A DNA stretch of 64,000 nt. It comes from Betaproteobacteria bacterium (lineage in GTDB: Bacteria; Pseudomonadota; Gammaproteobacteria; Burkholderiales; SG8-41). Numbering within the stretch: the stretch's first letter is position 1; each line of letters opens with the position of its first letter. The position numbers and the translations under genes are program-made. The notes under the pieces were generated by a model, which was given only the letters and a program-made list of their open reading frames with translations, searched no databases and was not told the origin of the DNA. The DNA is taken from the NCBI GenBank assembly GCA_021730905.1, contig JAKFYK010000068.1, forward strand, positions 1-64,000. Reading direction: 5' to 3'. This document shows, piece by piece, positions 6,954-15,871 of the stretch.

Positions 6954-7907
6954 TCAGGTACCTGGACGGGTCGCTTCGCCCCGCAGCCATTCACGGAAAG
7001 CCGCCACCGCCGGGCGCTCGTCCGCGTGCTCTCCGCAAGCCATGTAATAGCCGTTGGGCAGCTTCACAACCAGATCAAACGGCACCACCAGTTTGCCGCT
7101 GGCGATATCTTCGGCAGCCAGCACCGGCATGCTGGCAAGCACCCCCACCGCATCTATCGCCGCTTCGAACGCCAGCACCGCATGACTAAAATGCGGCCCC
7201 TTGTTGGCATCTACGTCGGTCACGCCAGCCGCGTTTAGCCATAGACCCCAGAATGCTTCGTTGTCGTAGAGTGCCCCGGTATCATCGTGCAGCAGTAGGT
7301 GGTGCCTGAGATCAGACGGCTCCTTGAGCGGATGTTCGCCGGAAAGCAGTCTGGGGCTGCATATGGGCGTAATACTCAGATCGATAAGGCGTTCAACCTT
7401 GATGCCAGGCACGTTACCCCGCCCGTAGAGGATGGCGACGTCCGAATCGGCAAGCCAGGCTTCGACTGTAGCACGTTCCGCCAACTCGCCTTTTCCATCC
7501 ACGCTTAAGCGGCGCATGCGCGCGGAGATGTGCACATCAATTTCCGGATGTGCCGCGATAAAACGATGCAGGCGCGGCATCAGCCAGCGCGAGGCAAATG
7601 ACGGCGCCGCGCTAACGGTGAGCGACCCTCCGCCTTGATGCCTGCGTAGATGCGCAACCGCCTGCGCCAGACACTCGAATCCTTCTCCCAGCTTGGGTAA
7701 CGCGGCCCTGGCCACATCGGTGAGCTCCAGCGCGCGGTTATAGCGATGAAACAACTGCACGCCAAGATAGTCTTCGAGCGTACGTATCTGGTGGCTTACT
7801 GCTGCCGAAGTCACATTCAACTCGAGAGCCGCCTTCTTGACGCTTAAATGCCGGGCGGCAGCCTCGAAAGCCTTAAGCGAATTGAGCGGTGGCAGACGTG
7901 TGGGCAT
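6954..7907 (-). CDS. LysR-family transcriptional regulator, GcvA type
   Basis: A 317-residue regulator. Residues 1-65 hold the winged helix-turn-helix (RLPPLNSLKAFEAAARHLSV, then VTSAAVSHQIRTLEDYLGVQ), with the PLNALRAFEAAARH-type opening of GcvA-like proteins. Residues 95-300 form the effector-binding domain with LTVSAAPSFASRWLMPRL. A perfect 15-bp palindrome at 7919-7933, just upstream of the ATG, is a good autoregulatory LysR box. The divergent target would be the AT-rich small gene at 8078; the convergent MFS gene is another candidate. Confidence 0.9.
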   Translation of the reverse strand: MPTRLPPLNSLKAFEAAARHLSVKKAALELNVTSAAVSHQIRTLEDYLGVQLFHRYNRALELTDVARAALPKLGEGFECLAQAVAHLRRHQGGGSLTVSAAPSFASRWLMPRLHRFIAAHPEIDVHISARMRRLSVDGKGELAERATVEAWLADSDVAILYGRGNVPGIKVERLIDLSITPICSPRLLSGEHPLKEPSDLRHHLLLHDDTGALYDNEAFWGLWLNAAGVTDVDANKGPHFSHAVLAFEAAIDAVGVLASMPVLAAEDIASGKLVVPFDLVVKLPNGYYMACGEHADERPAVAAFREWLRGEATRPGT

Positions 7908-7918
7908 AGTCTATTCTG

Positions 7919-7933
7919 ATTAGATTATCTAAT
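7919..7933. promoter_or_regulatory. LysR-type operator palindrome
   Basis: ATTAGATTATCTAAT is a perfect inverted repeat with 7-bp arms around one T and contains the T-N11-A core of LysR boxes. It lies 11 bp before the start of the LysR gene and about 145 bp before the divergent small gene, as expected for autoregulation and a divergent target. Confidence 0.6.
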
Positions 7934-8077
7934 TTGAAGTATCAAGATAAGTAGGTTGATGCATTGCAACATTATACTAAGACTATGGTCTATATGAAAG
8001 CAGCAAGTAGTTGATATTAAAAATGTAAAGTTTTCATACAAATATCAATATATACTTGAATGGAAAGGAGTATTAAC

Positions 8078-8281
8078 ATGAGAAAGACGATGAAAACGAC
8101 GGAAAGTTCAGTGTTGTATAGAAAAATTGACGAATTGCGATTGTCAGCAACGGATCGTTCGGAGGCAGTTGCCGCCCTGGAATCAGCAAACAGGCTCTCA
8201 GATATTCTCTACTGGGTATTCAAGAAAATCGGGCGTCTGAACCGCTGGTTCACGCCAAATCCCAAGCTCAAGCATCAGTAA
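8078..8281 (+). CDS. Small hypothetical protein
   Basis: A 67-residue protein (MRKTMKTTESSVLYRKIDEL...) placed by an AAAGGAG ribosome-binding site seven bases before ATG 8078. A longer in-frame form from 8060 would overlap that site. It is mostly helical and charged, with an aromatic segment ILYWVFKKIGRLNRWF that could lie on a membrane surface. Base composition and the upstream 170 bp are clearly AT-richer than the neighbours, which suggests transfer or a regulated promoter region. No family is recognised. It diverges from the LysR gene and ends before a strong hairpin terminator. Confidence 0.65.
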   Translation: MRKTMKTTESSVLYRKIDELRLSATDRSEAVAALESANRLSDILYWVFKKIGRLNRWFTPNPKLKHQ

Positions 8282-8341
8282 GCGTGAATTAAGCTGAGGT
8301 GGGAATCCCCCCGCTTTGGCCAACGCATCACGCCTCGGGCT

Positions 8342-8386
8342 GCGGCGGCAGACTACGCGCAGCAGTAGTCCTGCCGCGCGTTTTAC
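8342..8386 (+). terminator. Hairpin terminator after the small gene
   Basis: GCGGCAGACTAC pairs with GTAGTCCTGCCGC (one bulged base) around a GCGCAGCA loop, followed by GCGTTTTA. The long GC stem with a short T tract fits a rho-independent terminator between the plus-strand small gene and the minus-strand peroxidase gene. Confidence 0.6.
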
Positions 8387-8398
8387 TTCAGCATCGCC

Positions 8399-8932
8399 CT
8401 ATTTCAGCATCGGCTTCAGGCGCGCCATGATTTCCGGCGCGTCGGGCTCGACCGCGCTGCGGAAACCATAAACGGTCTTGCCGTCCGGCGCGATCAAGTA
8501 CTTGTGAAAATTCCATTGCGGCGCTTCTCCCGATGCGGTAGCCAGCGCCCGGAACAGCGGACTGGCTTTTGCCCCGGACACCGCGCCCTGCTCGATCATC
8601 GGAAACTCTATCGCATAGGTCAAACGGCAAAAGGCGGCAATTTCCTTGTTGCTTGCGAATTCCTGATTGAAATCATTGGACGGAAAGCCCAATACCAGCA
8701 GCCCGCGCTTGCCATACTGTTTGTGCAAGGCTTCGAGCTTGTCGAATTGCGGCGTATAACCGCACTTGCTCGCGGTATTTACAACGAGTATGGGCCGGTT
8801 TGCATACTCACACAGGTTCAGCGTTTTTCCCTGCAACGACGTAAAGCGATGATCCAGCAGCGCGGGACAAGCGTGCGCAAGTTGCACGGCCATCAAGCCC
8901 AGCACAATCAAAGGTGCTGATAACCATCGCAT
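8399..8932 (-). CDS. Glutathione peroxidase family protein, exported
   Basis: A 177-residue thiol peroxidase of the BtuE/GPx type. The active-site segment NTASKCGYTPQF has cysteine where animal enzymes have selenocysteine. The second family motif LGFPSNDFNQEF and the WNFHKYLI motif with the catalytic tryptophan and asparagine are present. The chosen start (MRWLSAPLIVLGLMAVQLAHA) has a GAGGA ribosome-binding site and gives a signal peptide, so the enzyme probably acts in the periplasm; upstream in-frame starts lack this. It is a Cys-type enzyme, in contrast to the two Sec-coding genes elsewhere in the window. Confidence 0.9.
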   Translation of the reverse strand: MRWLSAPLIVLGLMAVQLAHACPALLDHRFTSLQGKTLNLCEYANRPILVVNTASKCGYTPQFDKLEALHKQYGKRGLLVLGFPSNDFNQEFASNKEIAAFCRLTYAIEFPMIEQGAVSGAKASPLFRALATASGEAPQWNFHKYLIAPDGKTVYGFRSAVEPDAPEIMARLKPMLK

Positions 8933-9194
8933 CGCGGCGTCCTCATTTAGCAAAAAACCCATTTCTGGTGTTGCATGAAAAATGTCGGGCAACGTCCTCG
9001 TCAGCCAGCGACATTATAGACCATTGAATACAAGCACTTCGCCAGCACATCTGAAGTCTTTCCGCGGAGCGTTGAACTAAATCCCGATCTGCCTGCCCCA
9101 CCTCAAGCTGGGGTTCACGGCCCCTGCTGAGTTATTTTCAAGTGCGAGGATACTTTTTTTGCATGATTCAAACTTTTCCACAAAAGGAGACGCG

Positions 9195-9803
9195 ATGTTC
9201 AATTCCAAAGACACGCTGTTCGGCAAGAGAGACGAGATCGCACAAAAAAACAGTAAGGCATTGGGCACTCCGCCGCACAGCGTCACAACTGCAGGACGCG
9301 CAGATGCGGCGTCTCCGGTACCGGCATCGACAGCGGCTCCACTCACTCCCACTCCCTCGATGCCGGCCGCGCAATCCGGCAGCAAGCTCATTGTCGGTCC
9401 GGACATCAAATTGAAAGGCGTTGAAATTACCGACTGCGACACCCTGGTGGTGGAAGGCCGTGTCGAGGCCTCGATGGATAGCCGCGTCATCCAGATCGCA
9501 GAGCACGGCGTGTATTCAGGCACGGTCGGTATCGACGTTGCGGAAATTCACGGATGCTTCGAGGGCGAACTCACAGCGCGTAAACAACTGGTGATACACG
9601 CCACCGGACGTGTGTCCGGGACCATACGCTATGGCAAGATCACGGTGGAAGAAGGCGGCGAACTCTCCGGCAACATCAGCACGCTGTCGGGCGCGGCGGC
9701 GCTACCCGCTGGAAACGGCGCGCACGTGGACATCATGAAGCCTTACGATCCGTTCGCGCACAAAGGCAAGCCGGACGCGAAATCCACAGGCGCCGCGCAC
9801 TGA
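9195..9803 (+). CDS. Bactofilin family cytoskeletal protein
   Basis: A 202-residue protein with a central bactofilin (DUF583) beta-helix at about residues 65-170, seen as repeated short strands: LIVGPDIKLKGVEI, LVVEGRVEAS, GVYSGTVGIDVAEIHG, RVSGTIRYGKITV. It is flanked by a Pro/Ala-rich N-terminal linker and a disordered tail, as in other bactofilins. These polymerise without nucleotide and act as scaffolds for cell shape or polar complexes. An AAAGGAGA ribosome-binding site sets the start at 9195. It ends immediately before the end of the convergent gene. Confidence 0.9.
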   Translation: MFNSKDTLFGKRDEIAQKNSKALGTPPHSVTTAGRADAASPVPASTAAPLTPTPSMPAAQSGSKLIVGPDIKLKGVEITDCDTLVVEGRVEASMDSRVIQIAEHGVYSGTVGIDVAEIHGCFEGELTARKQLVIHATGRVSGTIRYGKITVEEGGELSGNISTLSGAAALPAGNGAHVDIMKPYDPFAHKGKPDAKSTGAAH

Positions 9804-10487
9804 TCAATTGGCATCAGTGGATGACTGGGCAGGTGACGCAGGCGGCGGTGTCGATGCGGCAGGCGCGGCCGCCACGGGCGCCGGTGCTGACAGCGCGGTC
9901 TGCGCGCGGATGCGATCAAACTCCGCCAGGATCATATCCGTAAGATCCGTGGGTAACGGCACCAGACGCTGGCGCAGCACCGATGCCATTTGCTCGCGCG
10001 TTTCGGCCGGCATTTTTTCGTATTCTTCACGTGCTTCGGCGGCAATACGCCGCTTCCGGGCGAACGATAGCGCGCTGATCTGCTCATGCGCCTGCCGCAC
10101 CGCCGATGCCTTGATCGCCAGATCAGCAATGATCGCGGGCACGTCGGCTGCATTCTTCGGATCGGCGATGATGCGCCGCACACTGGAATAAACTTCGTCG
10201 CGCTGCGCGGAAGTCAGATGCACAAAGCCTTCCTCGATCAGCCGGCGTAATTGCATATCGTCAAAACCGGCATAGGGCAAGCCGGGCAGCGACGGCAACG
10301 GCGGCGGCGTACTCTGCTGCAGGCTGGCGCGCTCCACAACACTCTCGATTCCTGCCGAAATGATTTTGTCGCGCAATATGCGCAGCAACAGCAACGTCAG
10401 CGGATCGGCGCTGAACGCGGGCGTGCAGAATATCGCGATTGCCAAAGCGACAGAGACACTACGGACGTGGCGCATCACATCACGCAT
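9804..10487 (-). CDS. Hypothetical exported protein
   Basis: A 227-residue protein with a signal peptide (SVALAIAIFCTPAFSA), a Pro-rich spacer near residue 60, a long charged helical region (residues 75-185) and an Ala/Pro-rich tail after 195. GAGG lies four bases before the ATG. I do not recognise a family. The helical region with LTSAQRDEVYSSVRRIIADP and FARKRRIAAEAREEYEKMPA suggests a coiled-coil periplasmic protein. It converges on the bactofilin gene with no gap. Confidence 0.7.
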   Translation of the reverse strand: MRDVMRHVRSVSVALAIAIFCTPAFSADPLTLLLLRILRDKIISAGIESVVERASLQQSTPPPLPSLPGLPYAGFDDMQLRRLIEEGFVHLTSAQRDEVYSSVRRIIADPKNAADVPAIIADLAIKASAVRQAHEQISALSFARKRRIAAEAREEYEKMPAETREQMASVLRQRLVPLPTDLTDMILAEFDRIRAQTALSAPAPVAAAPAASTPPPASPAQSSTDAN

Positions 10488-10680
10488 TTTTCCTCGATCG
10501 GGACACGCCCTCGGACGGATGAGGGACTTTAACCTGATGTTTTTAAGGTAAAAATACGCTCGTTGGCGCAGATGTCAAGCCAACAACGGCGAGCACCGCA
10601 AAATCCGCAGTTGGGCAGTCGCGCACACGCAACACTAGTGTCTAAAACCCATTTTAAATAAGGCACTTAGGAGCTGTAAC

Positions 10681-11772
10681 TCAAATTCTGCGCAATTTAT
10701 TGCTGGTCAGATTCTCCAAGGATTGCAAGCAAACGACGATTTCGTTGGCCACCGCATCCAGTGCAACCTGCTTGCCCACCGCGCCCAGTTCATAGGCGGC
10801 GCGTGGCATGCCGTACACCACGCAACTCGCGGCATCCTGCCCTATCGTCATGGCACCGGCCTGCTTCATGCGCAGCAGCCCTGCTGCACCGTCCGCACCC
10901 ATGCCGCTGAGAATAACGCCGACTGCATAGCGTCCCGCCTGCAGCGCGACGGAATCGAACAAATGATCCGCAGCCGGCCGGTGACCGTTTAGCAGCGGGT
11001 CATCGTTGAGCAGTGTCACCCAGCCACTGACACCGCGTCCTAATTTGAGATGCTGGTTTCCGGGCGCAATATAAACATGCCCCGGATGCAGAATGTCGCC
11101 TTGAGACGCTTCTTTTACCTTCAGTGCGCACATCGTATTCAGGCGGCCCGCGAACAGGCGCGTAAATGGCTGCGGCAAATGCTGCACAATTAACACGGGC
11201 GGCACGCTTTCAGGCAGTCCCTGCAGCACCTTGGTGATCGCTTCAATACCGCCTGTCGAAGCACCGATGGCAATGACCGCATTGCGCGCCGCCACGCCCA
11301 GCGTGGCGGGCACGCGCGGCGCCACGGAAGCGGCCCCGGTCCAGCCGCGGCTTGCTATTCGAGGTGCCGCCGCTGCCGCGATGCGCACCTTGCTTGCAAT
11401 GTCTGCAGCGAACTCCATGATCAGATCATTGCTATTGCGCATGACCGGCTTGGTCACAAAATCAACCGCGCCAAGCTCAAGCGCACGCAACGTCGCCTCG
11501 CCGCCAGCAACGGTCAGTGTGGATACCATCACCACCGGCATGGGGCGCAGACGCATGATCTTTTCAAGAAACGTCAAGCCGTCCATGCGCGGCATCTCGA
11601 TGTCCAGCAGCACCACGTCCGGCGACAGTGCCTTGATTTTCTCACGCGCATCGTAGGGATCCTGCGCCGTGGCTGCCACCACCATATCCGGCTGAGCGTT
11701 GACGATCTGCGCGATCATTTCCCGCATGACCTGCGAATCGTCTACGACAATGACGCGTATCCTGGTCGCCAC
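10681..11772 (-). CDS. cheB: Chemotaxis protein-glutamate methylesterase CheB
   Basis: A 363-residue chemotaxis adaptation enzyme that removes methyl esters from MCP receptors when phosphorylated by CheA. Residues 1-120 are the receiver domain with the phospho-acceptor Asp57 (VVLLDIEMPRMDG) and acidic pair DD at 11-12. Residues 165-350 are the esterase domain with the triad Ser172 (GASTGG), His198 (VQHLP) and Asp294 (GMGADG). It is the last gene of the chemotaxis operon, three bases after cheD. All catalytic residues are intact. Confidence 0.97.
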   Translation of the reverse strand: MATRIRVIVVDDSQVMREMIAQIVNAQPDMVVAATAQDPYDAREKIKALSPDVVLLDIEMPRMDGLTFLEKIMRLRPMPVVMVSTLTVAGGEATLRALELGAVDFVTKPVMRNSNDLIMEFAADIASKVRIAAAAAPRIASRGWTGAASVAPRVPATLGVAARNAVIAIGASTGGIEAITKVLQGLPESVPPVLIVQHLPQPFTRLFAGRLNTMCALKVKEASQGDILHPGHVYIAPGNQHLKLGRGVSGWVTLLNDDPLLNGHRPAADHLFDSVALQAGRYAVGVILSGMGADGAAGLLRMKQAGAMTIGQDAASCVVYGMPRAAYELGAVGKQVALDAVANEIVVCLQSLENLTSNKLRRI

Positions 11773-11775
11773 GCT

Positions 11776-12402
11776 TCAATCCTCGAACAACTCAACGCGG
11801 CTGCTCACCGCCTTCTTCTCGATCTCGACGGCATAGGCACGTTCGCGGTCAATCAGCGTGTCATTGTGCAACTCTCTGATTTCCTTGACCAGCACACGGC
11901 CTGTTTCCACGAAGAAGTAAACCTTTCTTGCGTGGTTGCCGCCGACATCCTTTGCGCTGACCTTGATGCCTTCCCGGTCGAGATATTCGAGGGCGAATTG
12001 CGCGTTGCGCGCACCGACATCACTCAGTCCTGGCAGCACCCGGCCCGCGCCGAATACCTTGGCCACCAAACGCTCGCGAACAGCGCCCATTGACAGCAGA
12101 TTATTGATCAGCATCTCCATCGCATGCGCACCATAGCGCGCAGGTTCGCTCAGCAGGGATTGCGATCCCGCGCGGTCGGGCAGCATAAAGTGATTCATGC
12201 CGCCTATACGAGCTACAGGATCCATCAGACAAGCCGATACGCAAGAACCCAACACAGTAACAATCAGAATATTGCGCTTGCTGGCGTACAACTCTCCAGG
12301 GGAGATTTTCGCCGCGCGTAACCCGAAATGGCTGTCGTAGTACAGCCCCGGGCTGTCGTTCTCGAGATCGGGAAATCCATTTCCGCGCACGGCGTTCGGC
12401 AT
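11776..12402 (-). CDS. cheD: Chemoreceptor glutamine deamidase CheD
   Basis: A 208-residue cytosolic deamidase that converts receptor glutamines to glutamate. It shows the CheD signature VTVLGSCVSACLMDPVARIG with the catalytic Cys, GGMNHFMLP with the catalytic His, and KVFGAGRVLPGLSDVGARNA. It lies between cheR and cheB, the common betaproteobacterial order. The protein starts with about 40 extra residues relative to many CheD proteins; the later part carries all conserved features. Confidence 0.95.
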   Translation of the reverse strand: MPNAVRGNGFPDLENDSPGLYYDSHFGLRAAKISPGELYASKRNILIVTVLGSCVSACLMDPVARIGGMNHFMLPDRAGSQSLLSEPARYGAHAMEMLINNLLSMGAVRERLVAKVFGAGRVLPGLSDVGARNAQFALEYLDREGIKVSAKDVGGNHARKVYFFVETGRVLVKEIRELHNDTLIDRERAYAVEIEKKAVSSRVELFED

Positions 12403-12411
12403 GGCTTGGCT

Positions 12412-13236
12412 CTAGCGCGCTTCGCTCGCAACCCTGTAGGTGGTCGCGCCCAGCGGCGTAAATAAATCCTTGGCATTGAAAAAGGCTTCGGAATGTCCGG
12501 CGAACAACAGACCGTGAGGCTGTCGCAATAGCGGGACGAACCGTTTGAGTATCTGGTATTGCGTGGTTTTGTCGAAATAAATCATGACGTTCCGGCAGAA
12601 TATTGCATCGAACTGGCCTTCGATCGGCCAATCGGACTGTATCAGGTTAAGCATGCGAAACTGGATACAGTGCTTGAGCACGTCTTTTACTTTCACGAAT
12701 CCTTTGTTGCTGCCGTCGCCGTCCCAGAAGTAGCTGCGCAGTTGCGACAGTTCGAGTCCTTCAATTTTTTCCCGTTCGTAGATGCCGCGCTCGGCACCCT
12801 GCAGCATGGTGGTATTGATATCCGTGGCCAGTATGCTTACCGGTGCCTGCGGCTGACCGTAATATTCGTGACATGCAATGGCGATCGAATACGGCTCCTC
12901 GCCCGACGCGCAACCGCAACTCCAGATACGCGCCGGCTGTTGCGCCACCGGCAACACCTGTTCGGCTAATATCCGGAAGTGATGTCGTTCGCGAAAAAAA
13001 CTCGTCAGGTTGGTGGTCAGAATATTGATGAAATGCGTCCATTCGTTCTGTCCGGCGTGATCCAGGTAATCGAGATAGGCGCGCACCGAATCCAGCCCCA
13101 GCCGTCGCAACTCGCGGGTTAACCGGCTGTAGACCATCTCCTTGCGTGAATCGCCCAGATGGATGCCGGCAATGCGATACAAATGACTCGCGACACGCTC
13201 GTAGTCCGACTGTTCGTACCTGAACTCCTTCGACAT
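12412..13236 (-). CDS. cheR: Chemotaxis protein methyltransferase CheR
   Basis: A 274-residue S-adenosylmethionine-dependent enzyme that methylates MCP glutamates. Residues 1-75 form the N-terminal helical domain. The SAM-binding domain holds IWSCGCASGEEPYSIAI (motif I), ILATDINTTMLQGAERGIYE and FCRNVMIYFDKTTQYQIL. FFRERHHFRIL, near residue 85, is the usual substrate-side loop. The two MCPs of this window end in xWxxF, a docking peptide bound by CheR of this class. Confidence 0.96.
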   Translation of the reverse strand: MSKEFRYEQSDYERVASHLYRIAGIHLGDSRKEMVYSRLTRELRRLGLDSVRAYLDYLDHAGQNEWTHFINILTTNLTSFFRERHHFRILAEQVLPVAQQPARIWSCGCASGEEPYSIAIACHEYYGQPQAPVSILATDINTTMLQGAERGIYEREKIEGLELSQLRSYFWDGDGSNKGFVKVKDVLKHCIQFRMLNLIQSDWPIEGQFDAIFCRNVMIYFDKTTQYQILKRFVPLLRQPHGLLFAGHSEAFFNAKDLFTPLGATTYRVASEAR

Positions 13237-13311
13237 GGACGTCTATCATCCGCCACATCTGGAATCGCGCCGTGACTGCCTGCTTACGCGGCCACCGCAG
13301 CGCCAACCCCA

Positions 13312-13803
13312 CTATGACGCGACCTGTTCTATCAGTTGAAGATCTTCACTGCTCATCAATCGCTCGATGTCCACCACGATCAGCATGCGGCCTTCGACCG
13401 TCGCCATGCCTGAAATGAACTCGGTATTGATGGTAGAGCCAAAGCGCGGCGCCTCGCGAATTTCATCAAACGGCACGGCAATCACGTCGGATACGCTATC
13501 CACCACCATGCCTATCATTTTCTTCTTTAAATTCAATATGATAACAATGGTTGTCGCATCATAACGCGCTTCCGACAAGCGGAACTTGATGCGCAAATCC
13601 ACGATCGGCACGATATTGCCGCGGAGATTGATCACGCCCTTGATGAAGTCCGGCGTATTGGCGATCGACGTCACCGTGTCATAGCCACGAATCTCCTGTA
13701 CCTTGAGGATGTCGATGCAATATTCCTCCTGCCCAAGCCTGAAGGTCAGAAATTCCTTCTTCGGCGCGGCGCGAGCCGCATCGTCTGTCCGGATATCACT
13801 CAC
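13312..13803 (-). CDS. cheW: Chemotaxis coupling protein CheW
   Basis: A 163-residue adaptor that links the receptors to CheA in the polar array. The CheW fold spans residues 17-155: EFLTFRLGQEEYCIDILKVQ, then FIKGVINLRGNIVPIVDLR, which carries the receptor-binding arginine of the NLRG motif, and VVDSVSDVIAVPFDEI. The gene lies 11 bp after cheA in the same orientation. Confidence 0.97.
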   Translation of the reverse strand: MSDIRTDDAARAAPKKEFLTFRLGQEEYCIDILKVQEIRGYDTVTSIANTPDFIKGVINLRGNIVPIVDLRIKFRLSEARYDATTIVIILNLKKKMIGMVVDSVSDVIAVPFDEIREAPRFGSTINTEFISGMATVEGRMLIVVDIERLMSSEDLQLIEQVAS

Positions 13804-13814
13804 AAAAACCTCCT

Positions 13815-15830
13815 CTAAGCCGCCACCTGGTTGGGTGTACCACGCGCCATTTCCTTGATCGTCGCGTGTTGTTTCACGATTTCTGTCACATCCAGTATCA
13901 GCGCCACCCTGCCGTCGCCCAATATCGAGGCGCCCGCCATGTAAGCAACCTTGCGATAATTCGCTTCAAGACTCTTGATCACCACCTGATCCTGCCCCAG
14001 CAACTCGTTGACCTGCAGCGCGATGGTGCGGTTTTCGACCTCCAGCACGACCAGCACCGACTGCTCGGACGAGCTTTCGTCGTGCAAAGCACAAACATCG
14101 GTGAGCCTGAGGATCGGAATATATTCACCGCGCAACTGGATGACGTGCCCCTGCCCCACCACCGACTGCACCTGCGTGGACGACACCTGCAGGCATTCCC
14201 GGATAAATGCAATCGGAATGATATAACGTTCACCAGCCGCGCCCACGATCATGCCATCCACAATCGCCAGCGTCAGCGGCAGATTGATGGTGAACGTCGT
14301 GCCCTTGCCCAGCGTGGACGTAATATCCAGCGATCCGCCCAGCCTTCTCACGTTCTGGCTCACCACGTCGAGCCCGACACCCCGGCCCGATACATTGCTC
14401 ACCTTCTGCGCTGTGGAGAACCCCGGCCGCAACAGCAATGCATACATGGCGGATTCATCGAATTCCGCCTCCGTTATCAGGCCGATATCTACAGCGCGCC
14501 GCTTGATGAGTGCCGGGTTGATGCCGCGGCCATCGTCCACCACGGTAATCACGAAACGACCGCCGCGGTGCTCCGCATGCAATGAAAGCGTCCCCTTGGC
14601 GGATTTCCCGGTAGCCAGCCGGTCAGCAGGCAGTTCGATGCCGTGATCGAGCGCGTTGCGCACCAGATGCGTCAACGGATCAATAAGCTGCTCAATAACG
14701 CTTTTGTCCAGTTCGGCCTGTTCTCCGGAAATCTTGAGCTCGATGGCCTTGCCCAGCTGCAATCCAAGGTCGCGTACCAGTCGCGGGAAGCGCCCGAATA
14801 CGTGATTGACCGGCATCATGCGGATAGACAGCACGCGCTCCTGTATGTCCTGCACGTTGCGCTCCAACTGCGCAAATACCGACACTGCGCGAGCATCCTT
14901 GATCGCATCAAGATGCTGCGTCGACTGCTTGAGCATGGTGTGCGTAATCACAAGTTCGCCAACCAGATTCACCAGGTCGTCAATTTTTTCCGTGCGCACA
15001 TGCATTGTCACCAGCCCGGCATCGCGGCGAGACTCTGTTGCGGAATCCTGCGCACGCTGCGCCGGTTGGAGCACCGCCTGCGATTCGCTGCGCACGGACG
15101 CCTCCGCGGCCTGATCAATCTCGAGCGCGCAGCAATTGGATACCCACTCGAACACCTCGCGGATATCGCCGACTGCGGCCTCTGTTTCCAGAGTGATTCG
15201 CCACGCCAGATAGCAGGTGGTCGGCACGAATGACTGGATATCCGGCAACGCCGACAAATCCACGATGCAACGAACCGTACCCAGATGCGCCAATTCCTCG
15301 ATAAAACGCGCCGGGTCATTGCCGCTATGGAAGAAATCCTGCGCGGGTCGAAAAACAATCACGTAAGTACGTTTGTTCCGCTCCGTCGGAACGGCGCCCA
15401 TTCCGCCAGCGGTGGCAGCGGGGCCGGGCGACCCGGATACCACCTGCCGCAGCAATATCTGCAATTCACGTACGATGCCGGCGCCTGCTGCGGCATCTAC
15501 CGGCTCCTGCGCCTCGGACGCAATAAGCCAGTTACGCAGACAATCCACGCCACGCAGCAAAACATTGGTGCATTCGGGCGTTGCCTCCGCCGCGCCCTGG
15601 CGCAGCCGGTCCAGTACGGACTCCATTTCATGAGCCAGTTCCGCAATGACACCGAAACCCAGGCTTCCAGCCGATCCCTTGAGCGAATGCACCACGCGAA
15701 AGATGGAATCCAGTGTTTCCTTGCTGTGCCCATGCTGCTCAAGCCGCAGCAACTCCTGCTCCACGCTGTCGAGCCCCTCAAGACTCTCCGCAAAGAAGGT
15801 AGCGTGGAATCGGGACAGATCCAGGCTCAT
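13815..15830 (-). CDS. cheA: Chemotaxis histidine kinase CheA
   Basis: A 671-residue kinase. Residues 1-105 are the phosphotransfer domain with His48 (VVHSLKGSAGS). Residues 145-235 form a P2-like domain opening FRPAQDFFHSGNDP. The dimerisation domain (about 275-335) begins VRTEKIDDLVNLVGELVITH. The ATPase domain follows with the N box LVRNALDHGIE and glycine boxes VVDDGRGINP and GRGVGLDVV. The C-terminus (from about residue 520) is the CheW-like P5 domain. It autophosphorylates and passes phosphate to CheY and CheB. All signature residues are present. Confidence 0.97.
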   Translation of the reverse strand: MSLDLSRFHATFFAESLEGLDSVEQELLRLEQHGHSKETLDSIFRVVHSLKGSAGSLGFGVIAELAHEMESVLDRLRQGAAEATPECTNVLLRGVDCLRNWLIASEAQEPVDAAAGAGIVRELQILLRQVVSGSPGPAATAGGMGAVPTERNKRTYVIVFRPAQDFFHSGNDPARFIEELAHLGTVRCIVDLSALPDIQSFVPTTCYLAWRITLETEAAVGDIREVFEWVSNCCALEIDQAAEASVRSESQAVLQPAQRAQDSATESRRDAGLVTMHVRTEKIDDLVNLVGELVITHTMLKQSTQHLDAIKDARAVSVFAQLERNVQDIQERVLSIRMMPVNHVFGRFPRLVRDLGLQLGKAIELKISGEQAELDKSVIEQLIDPLTHLVRNALDHGIELPADRLATGKSAKGTLSLHAEHRGGRFVITVVDDGRGINPALIKRRAVDIGLITEAEFDESAMYALLLRPGFSTAQKVSNVSGRGVGLDVVSQNVRRLGGSLDITSTLGKGTTFTINLPLTLAIVDGMIVGAAGERYIIPIAFIRECLQVSSTQVQSVVGQGHVIQLRGEYIPILRLTDVCALHDESSSEQSVLVVLEVENRTIALQVNELLGQDQVVIKSLEANYRKVAYMAGASILGDGRVALILDVTEIVKQHATIKEMARGTPNQVAA

Positions 15831-15871
15831 GGCCCAATCGTCTTAACGTCTGAGCGCGATGAACTCATGTT

